Origin: an uncultured Clostridium sp.
Lineage (GTDB): Bacteria; Bacillota; Clostridia; TANB77; CAG-508
Assembly (NCBI GenBank): GCA_945610215.1
Contig: CALYZR010000046.1
Location: forward strand, 1-6,035
DNA: 6,035 nucleotides
Direction: 5' to 3'
Shown here in pieces: positions 1-6,035 of this stretch (positions are counted from its first letter, which is position 1; every line of letters begins with the position of its first letter). The translations under genes and the position numbers were made by a program. The notes beneath the pieces were generated by a model, which saw nothing but the letters and a program-made list of their open reading frames with translations, was not told where the DNA came from and made no database searches.

Positions 1-1
1 A

Positions 2-3077
<3,076 letters not shown>

Positions 3078-3083
3078 AAATGG

Positions 3084-3123
3084 AAATCCAGAGAAAATCA
3101 TATAATTTTTTCTGGATTTTTTT
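3084..3123 (+). terminator. Rho-independent terminator of rpoC
   Basis: An inverted repeat pairs 3084-3098 with 3105-3119: a perfect AAATCCAG/CTGGATTT base extended by an A/T-rich upper stem with one G-U pair. The loop is 6 nt. The run of seven T at 3117-3123 follows and partly overlaps the stem. It starts 7 bases after the rpoC stop, so the rpoBC transcript ends here and is separated from lemA. Confidence 0.88.
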
Positions 3124-3181
3124 ATGAGAAACTAAATTAATTTTCTGAAATTGATATAACAAAATATTTTATATAAACATG

Positions 3182-3210
3182 TTGCTTTAACAAAAATCAA
3201 ATGATAGAAT
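3182..3210 (+). promoter_or_regulatory. SigA-type promoter of the lemA-TPM unit
   Basis: The -35 box is TTGCTT (3182-3187), the spacer is exactly 17 nt, and the -10 box is TAGAAT (3205-3210). TG at 3202-3203 gives an extended -10 (TGnTAGAAT). It lies just after the rpoC terminator and about 30 bases before the lemA start codon. I found it by consensus matching only. Confidence 0.65.
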
Positions 3211-3239
3211 AATATAAAAAAATAGGGGGGGAGTTTAAT

Positions 3240-3803
3240 ATGAAAAAATCATCAATTGTTGGTTTAGTTGTAATTGCGATAATTATTATAATTGCAATAA
3301 TTGTTTCAAGTTATAATGGAATTGTTGCAAAAGCAGAAGAGGTAGATAATAAATTTTCTATAATTGATACACAATTACAAAGAAGAGCAGATTTAATACC
3401 GAACTTAGTTAATACAGTAAAGGGATATGCAAAACAAGAGCAAGAAGTTATAAATTCAGTAACAGAAGCAAGAGCAAAATTAGCAGGAGCAACAACAGTT
3501 GCAGATAAAGCAAAAGCAGATGATGAATTAACAAGTGCTTTAAACAGATTAATGGTAGTAGTTGAAAATTATCCAGATTTAAAATCTTCACAAAACTTTA
3601 TTCAACTTTCAGATGAATTAGCTGGAACAGAAAACCGTATCGCTACAGCAAGAAGAGATTATAACGAAGCTGTAAAAGAATACAATTTAAAAATTAAAAA
3701 ATTTCCTACAAATTTAATGGCAGGAATGTTTGGATATGAGCAAAGAGAGTATTTTGAAGCTTCAGAACAAAGTAAGGAGGCTCCAAATGTTAACTTTGAT
3801 TAA
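3240..3803 (+). CDS. lemA: LemA family membrane-anchored protein
   Basis: This 187-residue protein has one N-terminal hydrophobic segment (about residues 5-24, rich in Ile/Val) with Lys before it, followed by a helical domain predicted to lie outside the membrane. LemA hallmarks are clear: EEVDNKFSIIDTQLQRRADL then IPNLVNTVKGYA (residues ~33-65), NYPDLKSSQNFIQLSDELAG (~113-132), and TENRIATARRDYNEAVKEYN with KKFPTNLMAGMFGY (~130-167). The length is typical. The start is set by a strong G-rich SD (GGGGGGGAG, 3225-3233) six bases from the ATG. LemA proteins are widespread and often sit beside TPM-domain proteins, as here; their biochemical role is poorly defined, and membrane or envelope function is only inferred. 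The unit has its own promoter and is cut off from rpoC by a terminator. Family assignment is firm; function is not. Confidence 0.93.
   Translation: MKKSSIVGLVVIAIIIIIAIIVSSYNGIVAKAEEVDNKFSIIDTQLQRRADLIPNLVNTVKGYAKQEQEVINSVTEARAKLAGATTVADKAKADDELTSALNRLMVVVENYPDLKSSQNFIQLSDELAGTENRIATARRDYNEAVKEYNLKIKKFPTNLMAGMFGYEQREYFEASEQSKEAPNVNFD
3774..3789 (+). promoter_or_regulatory. Ribosome binding site deciding the TPM gene start
   Basis: AAGGAGG at 3774-3780 lies six bases before the ATG at 3787-3789. This selects 3787 rather than the longer in-frame ATG at 3730, which has no SD and would add 19 hydrophilic residues read through lemA codons in another frame. The site lies inside lemA, so translation of the two genes is probably coupled. 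Confidence 0.85.
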
Positions 3804-4710
3804 AAAGAATAGGAAATTATTTGGATTAATTATGCTAATATTTACTATATTAGCATTTTATTATACAACATATGGAGTAGTAAGCCCTAAAAGTGAGTTT
3901 TATGTAAATGATTATGCGAATGTATTAACCAATGAAACAGAAAACTATATAATAAATACAAATATAGAGTTGCAAAATAAAACAAAAGCACAAATTGTAG
4001 TTGTAACAGTTGAGAGTTTAGATGGGAAAACAATAGAGGAATATGCAACAGAATTATTTAGAAAATTTGGAATTGGAGATAAAGAAAAAAATAATGGTGT
4101 ACTTTTATTATGTTCTACTGGAGACAGAATGTTTAGAATTGAAGTGGGATATGGATTAGAAGGAGCTTTAACAGATGGAAAAACAGGAAGAATACAAGAC
4201 GAATATATTATTCCATACTTAAAAAACGACAATTATGATGAAGGAATAAAAAATGGATTTAGCGCAGTATTAGAAGAGGTATGCAAAGAGTATAATATAG
4301 AAGTCTCAGGAGCAGAAACGGCAGAATCAGCACAAGATATATATTCTGATACATATGGAAAATTTATATTATTATTATTTGTTTCTATAATATTGTCAAC
4401 TATTATACGAGCTAGTACTGAAAAAAATTCTAAGAGAAATATTATTAAATTAATATATATAATAAGTGTTGGTATACTTTCATTTATAATACTTAAATCA
4501 TTCTTTTTTGTGCTAATAATTTTAATATTTAATATTATAGGCAATTTTCTTAAACCAGGAGTAAGTTCTTCTGGGGGAGGCTTCTCTGGTGGAGGTTTTT
4601 CAGGGGGAGGCTTCTCTGGTGGTGGTTTTTCAGGAGGAGGTTTTTCAGGAGGAGGCTTTTCTGGCGGTGGAGGTTCTTCCGGAGGAGGAGGAAGCTCAAG
4701 AAGCTTTTAA
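3787..4710 (+). CDS. TPM-domain (YgcG-like) membrane protein with Gly-rich repeat tail
   Basis: This 307-residue protein overlaps lemA by 17 bases. An N-terminal hydrophobic segment (residues ~11-30) acts as an anchor or signal. A TPM domain follows (~37-165), recognised from VNDYANVLTNETE, AQIVVVTVESLDGKTIEEYA, FRKFGIGDKEKNNGVLLL, FRIEVGYGLEGALTDGKTGR and the YDEGIKNGF segment. There are further hydrophobic segments at ~193-209 and ~219-255, and then a low-complexity tail (263-304) of six GGGFS units plus two GGGGSS units. TPM domains occur in YgcG-type bacterial proteins and in plant thylakoid proteins of photosystem II repair; a phosphatase activity has been proposed for some, but nothing here proves it. 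The Gly/Ser/Phe tail after a membrane span is common in YgcG-like proteins. The protein probably works with LemA at the membrane. Family is clear, activity is unknown, and topology is inferred. Confidence 0.9.
   Translation: MLTLIKKNRKLFGLIMLIFTILAFYYTTYGVVSPKSEFYVNDYANVLTNETENYIINTNIELQNKTKAQIVVVTVESLDGKTIEEYATELFRKFGIGDKEKNNGVLLLCSTGDRMFRIEVGYGLEGALTDGKTGRIQDEYIIPYLKNDNYDEGIKNGFSAVLEEVCKEYNIEVSGAETAESAQDIYSDTYGKFILLLFVSIILSTIIRASTEKNSKRNIIKLIYIISVGILSFIILKSFFFVLIILIFNIIGNFLKPGVSSSGGGFSGGGFSGGGFSGGGFSGGGFSGGGFSGGGGSSGGGGSSRSF
4573..4662 (+). repeat. Six tandem 15-nt units encoding GGGFS
   Basis: Six consecutive 15-base units each encode Gly-Gly-Gly-Phe-Ser. Units 1-2 (4573-4602) and 3-4 (4603-4632) form a 30-base duplication differing at one base (GGA versus GGT). 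Units 5-6 are more diverged. Two GGGGSS units follow to about 4698. The array is far more G-rich than its surroundings and stays in frame, so changes in copy number would lengthen or shorten the tail by five residues. Confidence 0.9.
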
Positions 4711-4736
4711 AAAAATAAAATAATTTATATTTCTTA

Positions 4737-4765
4737 TTGAAATGAAATAAATGTAATGTTACAAT
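4737..4765 (+). promoter_or_regulatory. SigA-type promoter of prs
   Basis: The -35 box is TTGAAA (4737-4742), the spacer is 17 nt, and the -10 box is TACAAT (4760-4765). TG at 4757-4758 makes an extended -10 (TGTTACAAT). It lies 48 bases before the prs ATG. No intrinsic terminator is visible between the TPM gene and this promoter, so some read-through from the lemA unit into prs is possible. Confidence 0.7.
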
Positions 4766-4813
4766 AAATATGTTAAAATCCGACAAAAAAATCAAAAAAG
4801 TAGGGGGATAAGC

Positions 4814-5761
4814 ATGAACGAAATTAAAGTTTTTGCCTGCAATTCAGCAGAAAAATTTACAAAAGAAATATGTGATAATCTAGGAATCGAAATGGGAAAA
4901 AAAGATTCTTTCAAATTTGCAAATGATAATAATTTTGTACAATTAAAAGAAACAGTAAGAGAAAAAGATGTATATATTGTACAAACAACTCAGCCACCAG
5001 TTAATGAAAGAATAATGGAATTATTAATAACTGTAGAAGCAGCAAAACGTGCAGGAGCAAAAAGAATTACAGCAGTTTTACCATATTTTATGTATTCAAG
5101 ATCAGACAAAAAAGATCAATCAAGAGTACCTGTAACAGCTAAATTAATGGCAACATTATTAGAAGCAGCAGGAGTAGATCATGTACTTACATGTGATTTA
5201 CACAATCCAGCAATTCAAGCATATTTTAATATAATATGTGACAGAGTAACAGCAAAACACTTACTAGAAAAATATTTCCAAGAAAAACAAATAAAAGATA
5301 TGGTAGTAGTAGCTACAGATGCAGGAAGTTCAAAAAAAGCATATAAATATTCTAAATTCTTTGAATGTCCACTAGCGTTAATAGATAAAAGAAGAGAATC
5401 AAATAATGACAATGCAGTTGCAACAAACATAATAGGAGATATAGAAGGTAAGACAGCAGTAATATTTGATGACGAAGTTAGTACAGCAGGAACATTAGTA
5501 GAAGCGGCACATATATTAAAAGAACATGGAGCAAAAGAAATTTATGCAGGAGCAACACATGGAGTACTAGTAGGACCTGCAATAGAAAGAATAGAGAAAT
5601 CTCCAATAAAAGAATTAGTAGTAACAAATACAATCCCAATTGAACCAGAAAAAATGATAGACAAAATAAAAGTAGTTTCAATAGCACCTCTATTTGCAGA
5701 AGCAATAAAAAGATTAAATGAAGCAAAACCATTAGGAGACTTATTTGAATATGATAAATAA
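4814..5761 (+). CDS. prs: Ribose-phosphate pyrophosphokinase (PRPP synthetase)
   Basis: This enzyme transfers pyrophosphate from ATP to ribose 5-phosphate, making PRPP for purine, pyrimidine, NAD, His and Trp synthesis; it acts in the cytosol. At 315 residues it is full length. Landmarks: QPPVNERIMELL (substrate/subunit region), YSRSDKKDQ at 94-102 (ATP-binding site; R96 and D98 kept), DLH at 128-130 (H130 matches the catalytic-loop His), IDKRR with K192/R194 (catalytic loop), and the PRPP-binding motif DDEVSTAGT at 219-227. The C-terminal ATHGVLVGPAIERIEKSPIKEL block is typical. Several loops deviate from the usual form: S97 where the classic enzyme has Gln, NPAIQAYF after DLH, ATDAGSSKK instead of SPDVGG..R, and DDEVS instead of DD(M/I)(I/V)D. 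It may belong to a divergent PRPP-synthetase clade. The SD AGGGGG (4802-4807) is six bases before the ATG. It has its own promoter and no clear terminator of its own. Confidence 0.93.
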   Translation: MNEIKVFACNSAEKFTKEICDNLGIEMGKKDSFKFANDNNFVQLKETVREKDVYIVQTTQPPVNERIMELLITVEAAKRAGAKRITAVLPYFMYSRSDKKDQSRVPVTAKLMATLLEAAGVDHVLTCDLHNPAIQAYFNIICDRVTAKHLLEKYFQEKQIKDMVVVATDAGSSKKAYKYSKFFECPLALIDKRRESNNDNAVATNIIGDIEGKTAVIFDDEVSTAGTLVEAAHILKEHGAKEIYAGATHGVLVGPAIERIEKSPIKELVVTNTIPIEPEKMIDKIKVVSIAPLFAEAIKRLNEAKPLGDLFEYDK

Positions 5762-5768
5762 AAATTTA

Positions 5769-5797
5769 TTGACAATTATTAACTTTTAATATATAAT
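5769..5797 (+). promoter_or_regulatory. Consensus SigA promoter of rpsU
   Basis: TTGACA (5769-5774) and TATAAT (5792-5797) are separated by exactly 17 nt, a perfect match to the housekeeping consensus. It begins 7 bases after the prs stop. The expected transcript start near 5804 gives an rpsU leader of about 60 nt. This suits a highly expressed ribosomal protein gene. Confidence 0.85.
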
Positions 5798-5809
5798 AGT
5801 AAAAGTTAA
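5779..5809 (+). repeat. 10-bp inverted repeat centred on the rpsU -10 box
   Basis: TTAACTTTTA (5779-5788) is the exact reverse complement of TAAAAGTTAA (5800-5809), with an 11-base centre holding TATAAT. On the + strand the second arm is followed by A residues, not a T run, so it does not look like a prs terminator. An operator overlapping the core promoter is possible, but chance symmetry in A/T-rich DNA is not excluded. Confidence 0.5.
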
Positions 5810-5864
5810 AAAATCCCACAAGATGAGACTAATAGCAGTAGTGATAGTGAGGGGAGGGAAATAA

Positions 5865-6035
5865 ATGTCAGAAATTAAAGTTAATAATGGTAATATAGAA
5901 GACGCATTAAAAAGATTTAAAAGACAATGCGTAAGAAATGGTGTTCTACAAGAGGTTAGAAAGAGAGAACATTACGAAAAACCAAGTGTAAAAAGAAAGA
6001 AAAAATCAGAAGCAGCAAGAAAAAGAAAATTTTAA
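5865..6035 (+). CDS. rpsU: 30S ribosomal protein S21 (bS21)
   Basis: This 56-residue basic protein starts [20 protein letters not shown] and ends in [16 protein letters not shown], with the family core [17 protein letters not shown] segment at ~30-41 (here [13 protein letters not shown]). S21 is a small-subunit protein near the platform and the 3' end of 16S rRNA, where it helps translation initiation. Length and both ends fit the family, so the gene is complete; its TAA stop is the last codon of the window. The SD GGAGG (5853-5857) is seven bases before the ATG. It is transcribed from the perfect promoter just upstream, independently of prs. In many Firmicutes rpsU precedes a yqeY-type gene, but nothing downstream can be seen here. 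Confidence 0.96.
   Translation: MSEIKVNNGNIEDALKRFKRQCVRNGVLQEVRKREHYEKPSVKRKKKSEAARKRKF

Noticed and set aside
3730..3786. Upstream in-frame ATG extending the TPM gene by 19 residues
   Set aside because: It has no SD, the extra residues are read out of frame through conserved lemA codons, and AAGGAGG points to 3787.
4711..4760. Terminator after the TPM gene
   Set aside because: The only symmetry (TGTAA..TTACA at 4752-4763) is short, overlaps the prs -10 box, and is not followed by a T run.
4550..4795. Minus-strand frame rich in Leu/Lys/Asn-type repeats
   Set aside because: It is a reverse reading of the GGGFS repeat array; the apparent periodicity comes from the real + strand gene.
5478..5732. 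Leucine-rich minus-strand frame resembling a membrane protein
   Set aside because: It is antisense to conserved prs; Leu codons arise from complementing A-rich codons. No ribosome site or promoter was seen.
5814..5859. Leader hairpin masking the rpsU SD (TCCC at 5814-5817 with GGGA at 5852-5855 or 5856-5859)
   Set aside because: Only four base pairs with a long loop; too weak to support as a regulatory structure.

Overview
The window looks like low-GC Firmicutes (Clostridia-type) chromosome. Codon use is A/T-ending (ATA for Ile, CAA for Gln, AGA for Arg). Promoters are close to the SigA consensus, Shine-Dalgarno (SD) sites are purine-rich, and the RNA polymerase beta-prime lacks the long trigger-loop insertion of Proteobacteria. 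All recognisable genes are on the + strand. No tRNA, rRNA, CRISPR array, insertion sequence, phage gene or defence system is visible.

Layout: (1) 2-3077 is rpoC, entering the window already inside the gene and cut into two reading frames by one extra base at 1006/1007. (2) 3084-3123 is a clear intrinsic terminator. (3) 3182-4710 is a two-gene unit: a promoter, lemA, and a TPM-domain membrane protein with a Gly/Phe/Ser repeat tail whose start overlaps the end of lemA. (4) 4737-5761 is prs (PRPP synthetase) with its own extended -10 promoter. (5) 5769-6035 is rpsU (ribosomal protein S21), a 56-residue gene behind a perfect TTGACA-17-TATAAT promoter, ending on the last base of the window.

The genes are mostly housekeeping: transcription (rpoC), nucleotide precursor supply (prs), translation (rpsU), plus a LemA/TPM envelope module of poorly known role. 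I see no convincing new system. The strongest anomaly is inside rpoC. The first ~600 bases use a different codon dialect (no ATA, only CAG for Gln, more G+C) from everything after ~614 (ATA common, only CAA for Gln). The switch falls in one of the most conserved stretches of the gene, and a frameshift follows ~400 bases later. A chimeric metagenomic assembly is the simplest reading; recombination within rpoC is the biological alternative. Smaller points of interest are a 10-bp dyad centred on the rpsU -10 box, a 13-codon reading frame abutting the rpsU start, and a PRPP synthetase with unusual active-site loops.
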